Under the pieces are notes generated by a model. That model worked only from the letters and a program-made list of their open reading frames with translations, was not told the DNA's origin and did not search any database. This document shows, piece after piece, positions 27,022 through 35,913 of a stretch of DNA of 64,000 nt (position 1 is its first letter; every line of letters starts with the position of its first letter). The position numbers were made by a program, and so were the translations under genes. This stretch comes from Sphingobacterium nematocida (GTDB lineage: Bacteria > Bacteroidota > Bacteroidia > Sphingobacteriales > Sphingobacteriaceae), in contig NZ_FUZF01000010.1 in the NCBI RefSeq assembly GCF_900168125.1, positions 1 to 64,000 of the forward strand, written 5' to 3'.

Positions 27022-27059
27022 ATAATTATTTCATGATCCGCCAGCTGGCGGATCGGTTT
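27022..27059. repeat. 38-bp palindromic element, copy 2 (identical to 2097-2134)
   Basis: The perfect 20-bp palindrome is at 27035-27054 with the same flanks as copy 1. It begins 19 nt before the FAH-family start codon on the minus strand, exactly as in copy 1. The rest of this 361-bp intergenic region (27060-27376) holds an imperfect inverted pair (27098-27108 and 27186-27197) and no clear promoter. Confidence 0.9.
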
Positions 27060-27097
27060 ATTTTTTAACTGTCATTAACTTGTTCCGAATTATCGGA

Positions 27098-27197
27098 ATG
27101 GAATATCCAAATTATATTATGCACGGTTTTATTGTCAGATAGTGTGCATGCTGCTTCTCGGTTCCTCTTGTTTGCGTTGTTACATGGATATTTCATA
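27098..27197. repeat. Inverted ATGGAATATCC ... GGATATTTCATA element, copy A
   Basis: ATGGAATATCC at 27098-27108 is nearly the reverse complement of GGATATTTCAT at 27186-27196. A similar pair occurs at 58057-58118 before the DUF4136 gene. The intervening sequence differs between the two places. It may be a small non-autonomous repeat or a chance similarity. Confidence 0.4.
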
Positions 27198-27376
27198 TAC
27201 TTTAGTTTCAAGGGATGAAGGAAGCTTTTGCGACGTAATTAGGACGAGTTGCATAAAATAATATGTGATATCTGAGGAAATCTTCTAGAACAAACTTAAC
27301 CAAAATTGCTTTTATATCCAATAACATCATCATTGCTTACTTCCCAATTTTCCATTCTATTTTATATCTTTAAGAT

Positions 27377-28045
27377 ATGACAAAGTTTAAAGGTGTACTT
27401 TTTGATTTAGACGGTACCTTAATTAATTCGGAGTATTATTATTTTTCCAATTGGCAGCCAATCTTATCCCACAGTTTTGATTTAGAAATATCGTTCGATG
27501 ATTGGTTAACTTATTTTGCGGGACATACCTTAAGTAGGAATGTTGCCTTTCTTAAAGAGAAGTGGGGTATAGAGACGGACGAAACATTTATGTGGACGGA
27601 GACGAGAGCGAGTTACGCCCAGTCAGATATGACCGTAATTCAATTGATGCCTTTTGCTAAAGAGATATTAGCGTATTTGAAGAAAACCGAAATTCGCGTA
27701 GGTCTGGTTACTTCTAGTTATGAGTCTACTGTTCAGACAGTTTTAGGACATCATAAGTTGTTGTCCCATTTCGATTTTTTTGTGACTCGAGAGAATGTTG
27801 AAAATCCGAAACCTAATGCCGAACCTTATCTACAGGGAATAGACCGAATGGGGATGCCGATATCGTCGATTTTAGCGATAGAAGATACGATCACCGGAGC
27901 GACATCAGCCAAAGCCGCAGGCTTGTATTGTATAGGTGTTAGTGCACATGCTGTTGAGCGTTCTCGTTTAGACAAAACCGTTGATCATTTGGTTACGAAT
28001 CTGAGAGATGTGTTAGATTATGGAAGAAATACATCGTTTTTGTAA
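27377..28045 (+). CDS. HAD family hydrolase, beta-phosphoglucomutase-like
   Basis: A 222-residue HAD superfamily enzyme. Motif I is LFDLDGTLINSE, with nucleophile D10 and acid/base D12; motif II is LVTSSYES; motif III/IV include NPKPNAEPY and AIEDTITGATSAKAAG. A helical cap lies between motifs I and II, which places it in the phosphoglucomutase/phosphatase subgroup. The substrate is unknown. It is a single gene with a 60-bp gap to the next gene pair; a role with that sugar oxidoreductase is possible but unsupported. Confidence 0.9.
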   Translation: MTKFKGVLFDLDGTLINSEYYYFSNWQPILSHSFDLEISFDDWLTYFAGHTLSRNVAFLKEKWGIETDETFMWTETRASYAQSDMTVIQLMPFAKEILAYLKKTEIRVGLVTSSYESTVQTVLGHHKLLSHFDFFVTRENVENPKPNAEPYLQGIDRMGMPISSILAIEDTITGATSAKAAGLYCIGVSAHAVERSRLDKTVDHLVTNLRDVLDYGRNTSFL

Positions 28046-28105
28046 TTAAAATCATTTTGCTAAAACGTTTTTTTAGAAAATAATCTTAAATTAGATTCCT
28101 GAATT

Positions 28106-28591
28106 ATGAATGTAATGAACAGAAGAACAGCGTTAAAACAGCTTTTCATAGTCGCAGGAGGGCTAGTAATAGCTTCATCGTGTACACAGGGAGGAAAAGG
28201 CACTTCCATCGTACTAGAGAATATTAAGTTGTCTGCAGCTGATGAATCACTTATTGGTGATTTGGTGGAGGCTATAATTCCTAAAACAGATTCTCCGGGA
28301 GCGAAGGAACTAAACTTACATCTTTTTGTGATGAAAATGTTGGATGATTGTCACAGTCCAGAAGATCAACAGGCTTTTTTAGCGGGACTTAAACTTGTAA
28401 AGAAAGCTGAATTGAAGACAGATTCTGAACGATTGGCTTACCTGAATGGGCTTGAAAAAGACGTTTTTTACGAAATCTTGAAAAAGCGTACAATACAAGG
28501 ATATCTTAATTCAGAATATGTGATGAAGAATAAGTTGGTTTACGAATTGGTGCCGGGACGTTATAACGGAGCCGTAAAAGTTAATGCATAA
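28106..28591 (+). CDS. Gluconate 2-dehydrogenase subunit 3 family protein (Tat lipoprotein)
   Basis: A 161-residue small subunit that accompanies GMC-type dehydrogenases and helps their export. The N-terminus carries a twin-arginine pair (NRRTALKQLF, R6-R7), a hydrophobic stretch and a lipobox with Cys26 (IASSC), so it is probably a Tat-exported lipoprotein. The body shows IGDLVEAIIPKTDSPGAKEL, which is typical of the subunit 3 family. The large subunit starts 6 bp downstream and lacks a signal of its own, which fits hitch-hiker export of the complex. Confidence 0.88.
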   Translation: MNVMNRRTALKQLFIVAGGLVIASSCTQGGKGTSIVLENIKLSAADESLIGDLVEAIIPKTDSPGAKELNLHLFVMKMLDDCHSPEDQQAFLAGLKLVKKAELKTDSERLAYLNGLEKDVFYEILKKRTIQGYLNSEYVMKNKLVYELVPGRYNGAVKVNA

Positions 28592-28597
28592 AAAAGT

Positions 28598-30313
28598 ATG
28601 GCAAATCTAAATATAGATTCTGAGAAAGATAGAACTTATGACGCTATTGTAATTGGTTCGGGGATTAGTGGTGGATGGTCTGCCAAAGAGCTTTGTGAAC
28701 GCGGATTAAAAACTTTGGTTTTAGAACGAGGAAGAGACGTAAAACATATCAAAGATTATCCGACGACCAATATGTTCCCCTGGGAATTTGAGCATCGCAA
28801 TGAGATGACCTATCAAGTCAAACAAGATAATCCTATTGTGAGCAAGTGTTATGCATTTCACGAAGATGCAGCTCATTTTTTTGTTAAAGATCAAGAACAT
28901 CCTTATATACAGGACAAACCTTTCGATTGGATCAGAGGCTATCAGGTAGGCGGTAAATCACTTTTATGGGCAAGACAGACACAACGCTGGTCCGATTTTG
29001 ATTTTGATGGACCCGCCCGGGATGGGTTTGCTGTCGATTGGCCTATACGTTATGCTGATTTGAAGCACTGGTATGACCATGTTGAACGTTTTGCGGGTAT
29101 TGCTGGCGATCGAGATGGGTTAGCAGAGCTACCCGATGGAGAGTTTTTACCAGGTTATCCTTTAAATGTTGTTGAAAAGTATTTTAAACAGACGATTGAG
29201 GGTAAATATCCAAAAAGAAAGGTCATATCCGCCCGCTGTGCTCATATATCCAAGCCACAGCCTATACATATACAGCAGGGAAGGACTCAATGCCAAAATC
29301 GAACACTCTGTCAACGCGGTTGTCCGTTTGGCGGTTATTTCAGTTCCAACTCGTCGACTCTGCCTTGGGCGGCCAAGACTGGAAATATGACCTTGAGACC
29401 CGATTCTGTGGTTCATTCTATTTTATACGATGAGGATAAAGGGAGAGCGATCGGTGTTAAAGTGATCGATCGTAACACAAAAGAGGAAATCGAGTTTTAT
29501 GCGAAGGTTATTTTCGTTAACGCTGCAGCGATAAACACGAATTTGATACTTCTAAATTCTGTATCGAACCGTTTCCCGAACGGACTGGGAAATGATAGCG
29601 AGACTTTAGGTAAATACGTCGCTTTTCACAATTATAGTGCCCGTGTTTATGCCGAGTATGAAGGATTGTTAGATTTCAAGACCGAGGGACGTAATCCTGC
29701 TGGAGGAGGGTATATGCCACGTTTCCGTAATCTACACGAGCAAGAGACAGATTATTTGCGTGGATATGCTGCTGGTTTTGGAGCATGGCGTTCTGAATCG
29801 GCAGATCAATCTGGACTGGGAAAGGACTTGAAGACTTCCTTGTTAAATCCAAAGCTAGGCAATTGGGGGGTTGGATCCCACATGATGGGAGAGACTATTC
29901 CAAAGGCAGCTAACTATGTAGCACTGGATGCCAATAAAAAGGACGATTGGGGAGTCCCATTACTAAAGATTTCGATAGATTACGATGAGAATGATCATAA
30001 GATGAAAAAAGATTATCTTGACACGATGGAAGAAATGTTTAAGGTAGCCGGTTTTACAAATATTCGTAGAGATGAAGCCTCACAAGCTCCTGGTTTAGAT
30101 ATTCACGAGATGGGCGGCGTACGAATGGGGCATGATGCCAAGACATCGATGCTCAACAAATGGAATCAGATGCATGCAGTGCCAAATGTGTTTGTGACAG
30201 ACGGTGCCTGTATGACATCGACCTCTACGCAAAATCCTTCATTGACTTATATGGCATTTTCGGCACGATCGGTTGATTATGCGGTCAGCGAGATGAAGAA
30301 AGGTAGCCTATAA
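28598..30313 (+). CDS. GMC family FAD-dependent oxidoreductase (large subunit)
   Basis: A 571-residue GMC oxidoreductase that oxidises a sugar or polyol hydroxyl. The FAD-binding GSGISG is at residues 20-25 with the distal Glu in LVLERG. The C-terminal part has IHEMGGVRMGHD and SLTYMAFSARSVDYAV, which belong to the active-site and FAD domains of gluconate/sorbitol-type dehydrogenases. Together with the adjacent subunit 3 it forms a periplasmic dehydrogenase; a cytochrome partner gene is not next to it. Gluconate 2-dehydrogenase or glycoside 3-dehydrogenase activity are both possible. Confidence 0.9.
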   Translation: MANLNIDSEKDRTYDAIVIGSGISGGWSAKELCERGLKTLVLERGRDVKHIKDYPTTNMFPWEFEHRNEMTYQVKQDNPIVSKCYAFHEDAAHFFVKDQEHPYIQDKPFDWIRGYQVGGKSLLWARQTQRWSDFDFDGPARDGFAVDWPIRYADLKHWYDHVERFAGIAGDRDGLAELPDGEFLPGYPLNVVEKYFKQTIEGKYPKRKVISARCAHISKPQPIHIQQGRTQCQNRTLCQRGCPFGGYFSSNSSTLPWAAKTGNMTLRPDSVVHSILYDEDKGRAIGVKVIDRNTKEEIEFYAKVIFVNAAAINTNLILLNSVSNRFPNGLGNDSETLGKYVAFHNYSARVYAEYEGLLDFKTEGRNPAGGGYMPRFRNLHEQETDYLRGYAAGFGAWRSESADQSGLGKDLKTSLLNPKLGNWGVGSHMMGETIPKAANYVALDANKKDDWGVPLLKISIDYDENDHKMKKDYLDTMEEMFKVAGFTNIRRDEASQAPGLDIHEMGGVRMGHDAKTSMLNKWNQMHAVPNVFVTDGACMTSTSTQNPSLTYMAFSARSVDYAVSEMKKGSL

Positions 30314-30350
30314 TAATAAAGGTCTGCACATTGTGCAGACCTTTGTTATT
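30312..30350. terminator. Bidirectional terminator after the GMC gene
   Basis: A near-perfect stem runs from AATAATAAAGGTCTGCAC to GTGCAGACCTTTGTTATT with an ATT loop. It serves the GMC gene and the convergent M60 gene, whose stop codon lies at the edge of the stem. Confidence 0.92.
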
Positions 30351-32160
30351 ATAAAACATCTATCCGTTGACCGTTCCATCCTACAGCTTTGACCGATGTA
30401 AATCCATCCGGTATGTGTACAGTGGTCTTACTTGCATCTTCCGATCCCGCACCACGGAACGCTACTTTAATTAAGGTCTCATTTTTGTACGTTTCAAAGG
30501 CAACTGCGTTCGACCATTTCGTATTGTCGATAATTATTTTTCCCTGCTCCTTTTGATATCCTATATTCTTATTACCCGCTACAGGTTGCTGTAGTCTGTA
30601 TATGTCTATACTGTTTGCCGTCAGGTAGTGCAATACAGGTGTACTTGGTTTAGGGTATTGTGCCGCATGAGACTTTATTTTATTTATGTCCTCTGTTGTT
30701 ATTTTCATACGACCTACAGTATAATCGTCTACGATTAGATCGATAGGGGCCAAAATTCCTGACTTCTCAAAGAAATCTGTTAAATCTAATTTGGCTACAT
30801 CACACGCGTTTTTTACAAATTGTAATTGGTAGTAACTATCTTGGGGAGCATGTACAACAGTGTCATCTATCGCTTTGATGAAGACATCTCCATAAAAATC
30901 TTTATTACCCCAAGCAAATCCTTTACCGACTTTAGCAAAGTATAGTTGCAACTGCCATAATGGTACGAGTTTCACAAAATGATCTCCGCCCCAATCGCGA
31001 GGCCTTTCCCTTTGCCAACGGTCCGGACCAGCCTGTGTCAACCATTGTTGACCATGTACAAAAGCAGACTCCATATATGATGTGATTCTTCCCCCAACTT
31101 TCGCCTCATCATAATCTTTCAATTTTTCCCGTTCTAGTTTGGGCTCTGTTGGATTATACAAATATTGTGTCCATACTGAATAGATATTATTGGTAACCTC
31201 TGTCGTGCCAACCCATTTCATATTAGGACGCACCTGGTTGACATGACCAAATTCATGGGCAACGCCCCAAGAGTTCTTACGCAGATTTGGGATATTGGCG
31301 ACCGAAGACATGGTGTTATCATGAAAGGCAGCACCGATCCCGTCGGCATGCATGAAGCCCTTCCAAATTACCCTGCCAAACATATGGTTTTTAGGCTCAC
31401 GGTGGTACTTGACCAGTCCCATGATTTCATGTTGAATATTTATGATGGAATCATAGAGCTGCATCAAACCTACTCCATTCTCTGGGGTTTCCTTTTTCAA
31501 GGAGCTGACAGCATAGGCGAGTTGTACTTTCTTACCTACAAGATCTAAAATGGGACCTGGTGCTTGGGCCAATAGAGTTTGGTATTTTTTGTTGTCGTCT
31601 TTTGATAGGTCAAATACGCCATTGACCTTACCCGAAAGAATATGAATATCAATCGGATTTCCTGATTTGTTGTCCTTTCTAAAATATTGGATATACGAAT
31701 TCCCTTTATTCTGAAGTGTAAATGTATTTATGCCTTCTTTCAGTTCATATTTACTTTGTTTGAAATGCTCATCATCCCAGTTTACAACAACTAGATTAAT
31801 CACTTGACCTTTAGTTTTTCCAACCCAGATTATAGCTTCTTCTCCTGCGGTGAAATAGATCCCAGTCGGATTTTCGTATTGTGAATATGAGCTGGTTTTT
31901 AGTTGTTCCGCCAAAATTTTAGGATCAAGGTAAGCGAAATAAGTTTTGTATCTATCTTTGAGCGGATAGCTTTTATCCACCAACTGTAGAGCGGTGTTTC
32001 GTAAGCTAGGAGAGGTGATTCCTGCTAGTTGAGCATTCGTACTTCCTTTCTTTATGGCAGTAAGGTTTTCTTTCGAAAAGAATTTGAGATCATTATCTGT
32101 TTGTGCGAAGCCCAGGGATAAGCAAGTAGATAATAATAATGATAAGGCGATTTGTTTCAT
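30349..32160 (-). CDS. Secreted M60-like (enhancin family) metallopeptidase
   Basis: A 603-residue protein with a signal peptide (MKQIALSLLLSTCLSLGFAQ). The gluzincin motif HEFGH is at 302-306 with the downstream Glu321 in GTTEVTNN, which fits HExxH(8-28)E of the M60 family. The N-terminal 200 residues resemble a beta-sandwich preceding the catalytic domain. Characterised M60 proteins of Bacteroides cleave mucin-type glycoproteins, so an extracellular glycoprotein target is plausible, not shown. It is a single gene, without a SusC/D pair nearby. Confidence 0.88.
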   Translation of the reverse strand: MKQIALSLLLSTCLSLGFAQTDNDLKFFSKENLTAIKKGSTNAQLAGITSPSLRNTALQLVDKSYPLKDRYKTYFAYLDPKILAEQLKTSSYSQYENPTGIYFTAGEEAIIWVGKTKGQVINLVVVNWDDEHFKQSKYELKEGINTFTLQNKGNSYIQYFRKDNKSGNPIDIHILSGKVNGVFDLSKDDNKKYQTLLAQAPGPILDLVGKKVQLAYAVSSLKKETPENGVGLMQLYDSIINIQHEIMGLVKYHREPKNHMFGRVIWKGFMHADGIGAAFHDNTMSSVANIPNLRKNSWGVAHEFGHVNQVRPNMKWVGTTEVTNNIYSVWTQYLYNPTEPKLEREKLKDYDEAKVGGRITSYMESAFVHGQQWLTQAGPDRWQRERPRDWGGDHFVKLVPLWQLQLYFAKVGKGFAWGNKDFYGDVFIKAIDDTVVHAPQDSYYQLQFVKNACDVAKLDLTDFFEKSGILAPIDLIVDDYTVGRMKITTEDINKIKSHAAQYPKPSTPVLHYLTANSIDIYRLQQPVAGNKNIGYQKEQGKIIIDNTKWSNAVAFETYKNETLIKVAFRGAGSEDASKTTVHIPDGFTSVKAVGWNGQRIDVL

Positions 32161-32276
32161 AATCGATAGTTTCAGGTTTACTAATGAAGATACATATATA
32201 GTTGTAATACTTAAGATGAGTAGATTATAACAAACGTTTGTGTAATACGTGTTTTACAAAGAACACCAAAATAAAA

Positions 32277-32304
32277 CCCCCTTTCCGAATAAACGAAAAG
32301 GGGG
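32277..32304 (-). terminator. Terminator of the nrd operon
   Basis: CCCCCTTT at 32277-32284 pairs with AAAGGGGG at 32297-32304. On the minus strand it is followed by a T-rich run (TTTTATTTT). It lies 24 bp past the nrdF stop. Confidence 0.8.
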
Positions 32305-32328
32305 AGAATAATTCTGTTTGAGAACTAA

Positions 32329-33315
32329 TTAAATATCTACTGTTGCATCCATTTCAAAATCTTCATGTTTTAGATGAACAATTTCCATAGATTTTTCGTA
32401 ATTCGTAGACTTCTTAGAGAAAAAGTCGTGCTGTGTAGTTTCAGTATTTAGACCGTTCAAAACAATTGGATTAACCTGTTTTACTTCAAATATAGGGTCA
32501 AATCCGAGATTCATCAACGCTTTATTGCCGTTGTAGCGAACATATTCTTTTACCTCAGAGGTCAGTCCTACGACGGTATACAGTTCTTCAGTATATTTGA
32601 TTTCGTTTTCATAAAGCTCATTCAAGAGATTCAGAAAACGTTGTTTAACTTCTTCTTTATTCGGAAGTTTGGAATAGACTTCTTGTGCCATTAACCCTAC
32701 GAATACACCGTGTATGGACTCATCAGCGACAATTTTTTTGATGATATCAGCCGAAGCTACCATCTGCCCTTGACCGCATAGCCATAATGGTAAGAAGAAT
32801 CCTGAATAAAATAAGAAAGATTCTAAAAGTACAGATGCAGCCAAGGCCATAAACAATTCCTCATCACTAGGGTTTTGCTTATCTATACCACGGTAATATT
32901 TGTCGATAGTATTGGCTTTAAACTGCAAAAATTTGTTTTGCGAAACCCATCCAAATACATCGTTAATCTCATTGGTAGTTGATACCGTAGTGAATATTGT
33001 GGAGTACGATTTAGCGTGAATTGCTTCCATCATACACATATAGGATAGTACAGCCTTATTTTGGAGCGAGTCGATATGGTCTATAATCTTAGGCATACCA
33101 GTATGACTCTGTAATGTATCTAACAAGGTCAACCCACCTAATGCCTTTTTATAACACTCTTTCATATCCCAGCTTAGGCCCTTCCAGCTATCGATATCTT
33201 TAGATGGGATATATTCCGTGTCAATCCAAAACTGTTTGATATTTTGCTCCCAAAACATCAGGGCATAATCATTATCAGGAGTATTCCAGTTGACGGCTGT
33301 AAATTGTTTGTTCAT
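32329..33315 (-). CDS. nrdF: Ribonucleotide reductase small (beta) subunit, class Ib
   Basis: A 328-residue R2-like protein that carries the dimetal-tyrosyl radical cofactor. All ligands are present: D66, E97, H100, E165, E199 and H202, and the radical Tyr104 is conserved (HAKSYS). It is therefore a conventional tyrosyl-radical enzyme and not one of the metal-free or Mn/Fe variants lacking Tyr. Class Ib is inferred from the adjacent nrdI and nrdH, so a dimanganese cofactor assembled with NrdI is expected. A 98-bp spacer with a hairpin and U-rich repeats separates it from nrdE. Confidence 0.94.
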   Translation of the reverse strand: MNKQFTAVNWNTPDNDYALMFWEQNIKQFWIDTEYIPSKDIDSWKGLSWDMKECYKKALGGLTLLDTLQSHTGMPKIIDHIDSLQNKAVLSYMCMMEAIHAKSYSTIFTTVSTTNEINDVFGWVSQNKFLQFKANTIDKYYRGIDKQNPSDEELFMALAASVLLESFLFYSGFFLPLWLCGQGQMVASADIIKKIVADESIHGVFVGLMAQEVYSKLPNKEEVKQRFLNLLNELYENEIKYTEELYTVVGLTSEVKEYVRYNGNKALMNLGFDPIFEVKQVNPIVLNGLNTETTQHDFFSKKSTNYEKSMEIVHLKHEDFEMDATVDI

Positions 33316-33320
33316 GTACT

Positions 33321-33382
33321 AATTAAAAAGTAAAAATTAAAAAGTAAAAATCAGGAGAAGTGTTATTCAAAAATTCTCCTGA
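33321..33382 (-). promoter_or_regulatory. Hairpin plus U-rich direct repeats between nrdE and nrdF
   Basis: A perfect 9-bp stem (33351-33359 TCAGGAGAA; 33374-33382 TTCTCCTGA) is followed, in the sense of transcription, by two copies of a T-rich unit (reverse complement of AATTAAAAAGTAAA, 33321-33349). The order is that of an intrinsic terminator or attenuator placed inside the operon, just before nrdF. No separate promoter is evident. Confidence 0.55.
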
Positions 33383-33413
33383 CTTATATGTATTATCTCA
33401 AATCTGATGTCTA

Positions 33414-35519
33414 TTAAGCTGAACAAGAGATACACTCTTCGATCGTTGATTTCCGTGTACGTGTATAGTACAAGGATTTCAAGCCCAACTTATGTGCATA
33501 GATATAATATTTTGCCAAGTCACGTGTACTGTCTTTCGAGTTCGTGTGTAGGATAGTCGATACACCTTGGTCAATGTGACGTTGAATTACAGAGATCAAT
33601 TTCAACACCTTCATCTGATCCATGTCGTATGCCGATTTGAAATAGAAGTAATTATCATTTGTCAAATAAGGCATCGGGTAGTAAGTTGTACTGTCCCCAT
33701 ATTCACGTACTTCGATAATATCGACGATAGGCATTACAGAAGCAGTAGCATTCATGATGTAAGATGTCGACTGATTTGGAGCTATTGCCAAGCGATATGC
33801 ATGGTATATACCATGTTCAGCTACTTGCGCTTTTAGGTTTTCCCAATCTTCGATCGTAGGGATGTGGATACCGTCAAATAGTTCTTTAACCTTGTCTGTT
33901 TTAGGAAGATAATCCCTATTTAAATATTTGTCAAAGTACGTTCCATCAGCATAAGCCGACTTTTCAAAACCTACAAATGTTCTACCACGTTCTTTTGCAA
34001 TCTCCATAGAAGCCTCTAAGGAGTAATAGTTCATTGTCATGAAAAATGTATTCGCAAAATCCAAAGCCTCGTGCGATTCATACATAATGAAACTCTTTGC
34101 CAAGAACCCATGCAAATTCATCGCTCCTAAACCTACAGAATGCAATTCGCGGTTTGCTTTAGCGATAGATGGTACCATCTCAATATCTGTTACATCTGTT
34201 ACTACAGTCAGAGCTCGCATTGCTGTTTTTACCGTTTCCTTAATGCGCTTGTTATCCATTACGGTAGCTATGTTTAGAGAGCCCAAGTTACAAGATATAC
34301 CGTAGCGGATCGTATCTTCTTTACCGTAGATATTGATATCAGACACTTCGGATATTTGCATGATTTCTGTACACAGGTTCGAGAATTTTACTTTCCCTAG
34401 ACCATTCAGTGCATGTTCTTTGTTCGTGTTCTCCTTGAAGAATATGTATGGATACCCAGATTCTTTTTGCGTCTGTGCAATTTTTACCAACAAGTGGCGT
34501 GCATTTATTTTCTTTTTCTTGACGTTCGGATTGGTAATCAATTCATCGTACATCGCATCCATATCCATTTCATCCAGGTATTGACCATATTCCTGCATGA
34601 CCGTATGTGGATAGATTAGATAAGCCGGTTCATCCTTTTCGGCCAGTTCCATGAATTTGTCTGGCACGATAATACCGATCGATAGTGATTTGATACGGAC
34701 TTTTTCGTCCACATTGATTTTTTTACAATCTAAAAACTCTTCGATATCCGAGTGAAATATGTTAAGATATACAGCTCCTGCTCCAGGACGTTGTCCCAAT
34801 TGATTTGCATAAGAGAATGTATCTTCCATGATCTTCATGATTGGCAATACACCTCCTGCGCGACCATCTACACCTTTGATAGCTTCACTACGACCGCGTA
34901 TTTTGGATATATTGAACGATACACCTCCACCTATAGAAGACAATTTCATCGCCGAATCAACAGCATAACCGATACCATTTAAATTGTCACCGATTTCATC
35001 CAAGAAACAAGATACCAATTCTCCAGAACGTTTTTTTCCAGCATTCAAGAATGTCGGGGTAGCAGGCTGATATTCTTGACTGATCATGATCTCGGCGTAT
35101 TCAATAGCTTTCTGAACGCCCTCTTCACGCGCTAGAAATAAAGAAACAGCGACAACACGGTCTTCGTAGCGTTCTAAAAACTTCTCACCGGAATCATCCC
35201 TTAAAGCATAGCTCTGGAAGAATTTGAACGCTGCCATAAAGGATTCAAAGCGAAATTTCTTGGCATATACATAGTTGAATACCTGCTCCATTTCTTCGAA
35301 TGTAAACCACTGATAGAAATTGATATAGTAGTCATGCTCCACTAAATAATCTATTTTCTCTTTTAGATTATAAAAGAAAACAGTGTTCTTATTTACATAT
35401 TCCAGGAAATAAGCGCGTACAGCCTCTTTATCTTTGTGAAGGCTATACTCGTCATCATGTTTGATCATGATTTCGTTATTAAGCAATATCCAGTTTTTTG
35501 CTACCTCGTTTGCTATCAT
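33414..35519 (-). CDS. nrdE: Ribonucleotide reductase large (alpha) subunit, class Ib
   Basis: A 701-residue catalytic subunit. This is the NrdE length class, without the extended N-terminal ATP cone of NrdA, so dATP inhibition at that site is not expected. Active-site pieces are SGELVSCFLDEIGDN, ISCNLGSLNIAT with the second redox Cys, the NPN-like APNQSTSYIMNATASVMPI, and the C-terminal relay CISC (ECISCSA). The ATG at 35517-35519 overlaps nrdI by 41 bases. It is needed to keep the conserved AKNWILLNNEI start, so the overlap is probably real. Confidence 0.95.
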   Translation of the reverse strand: MIANEVAKNWILLNNEIMIKHDDEYSLHKDKEAVRAYFLEYVNKNTVFFYNLKEKIDYLVEHDYYINFYQWFTFEEMEQVFNYVYAKKFRFESFMAAFKFFQSYALRDDSGEKFLERYEDRVVAVSLFLAREEGVQKAIEYAEIMISQEYQPATPTFLNAGKKRSGELVSCFLDEIGDNLNGIGYAVDSAMKLSSIGGGVSFNISKIRGRSEAIKGVDGRAGGVLPIMKIMEDTFSYANQLGQRPGAGAVYLNIFHSDIEEFLDCKKINVDEKVRIKSLSIGIIVPDKFMELAEKDEPAYLIYPHTVMQEYGQYLDEMDMDAMYDELITNPNVKKKKINARHLLVKIAQTQKESGYPYIFFKENTNKEHALNGLGKVKFSNLCTEIMQISEVSDINIYGKEDTIRYGISCNLGSLNIATVMDNKRIKETVKTAMRALTVVTDVTDIEMVPSIAKANRELHSVGLGAMNLHGFLAKSFIMYESHEALDFANTFFMTMNYYSLEASMEIAKERGRTFVGFEKSAYADGTYFDKYLNRDYLPKTDKVKELFDGIHIPTIEDWENLKAQVAEHGIYHAYRLAIAPNQSTSYIMNATASVMPIVDIIEVREYGDSTTYYPMPYLTNDNYFYFKSAYDMDQMKVLKLISVIQRHIDQGVSTILHTNSKDSTRDLAKYYIYAHKLGLKSLYYTRTRKSTIEECISCSA

Positions 35520-35886
35520 AGTATTGATTCTTAATTATTTCTATAAATTGATTTATATCTTCCATTGTGCCCGATAGCTCAAATTTAAAGGCTAACGGGA
35601 TATCATGTATTGCTGAAGCCTTATCTGCTGCTACCGCGAAATTTCTGCCCCAATTGCGATTCCCACTTGAGGTTACAGAAAATAACTTGCTGCTATTGTT
35701 GGTCAAAAACTCTTCTGTTAAAGGAGGAATCTTTCCAAAATTTGTCGTAAACGTAACTAAATGTCCAGATTCTTCGACAATCATGTCCTTTTGTATCTTG
35801 CTGGCTTGCCATCCTGTTATCTGTACCACTTTATCGATAAAGCGTTGTACATTTCCAGTCTTGCTGTCAAAATATAAATGTATCAT
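35479..35886 (-). CDS. nrdI: Flavodoxin-like NrdI protein
   Basis: A 135-residue NrdI, the small flavoprotein that supplies the oxidant for assembling the dimanganese-tyrosyl cofactor of NrdF. It starts IHLYFDSKTGNVQRFIDKV, with the FMN phosphate loop at SKTGNVQRF, and contains the flavin-contacting VTSSGNRNWGRNFAVAADK. It is 27 bp downstream of nrdH and overlaps nrdE by 41 bases. Its presence is the main evidence that this is a class Ib system. Confidence 0.93.
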   Translation of the reverse strand: MIHLYFDSKTGNVQRFIDKVVQITGWQASKIQKDMIVEESGHLVTFTTNFGKIPPLTEEFLTNNSSKLFSVTSSGNRNWGRNFAVAADKASAIHDIPLAFKFELSGTMEDINQFIEIIKNQYYDSKRGSKKLDIA

Positions 35887-35913
35887 AATCTTGGCTTTTT
35901 ATGATGACCTTCC

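Noticed and set aside
32329..33315. NrdF variant lacking the radical tyrosine (metal-free or Mn/Fe class)
   Set aside because: Tyr104 and all six metal ligands are present in the expected spacing, so it is a regular tyrosyl-radical subunit.
33321..33349. Possible CRISPR-like direct repeats
   Set aside because: Only two short A-rich units occur without a unique spacer of constant length; low-complexity sequence explains them.
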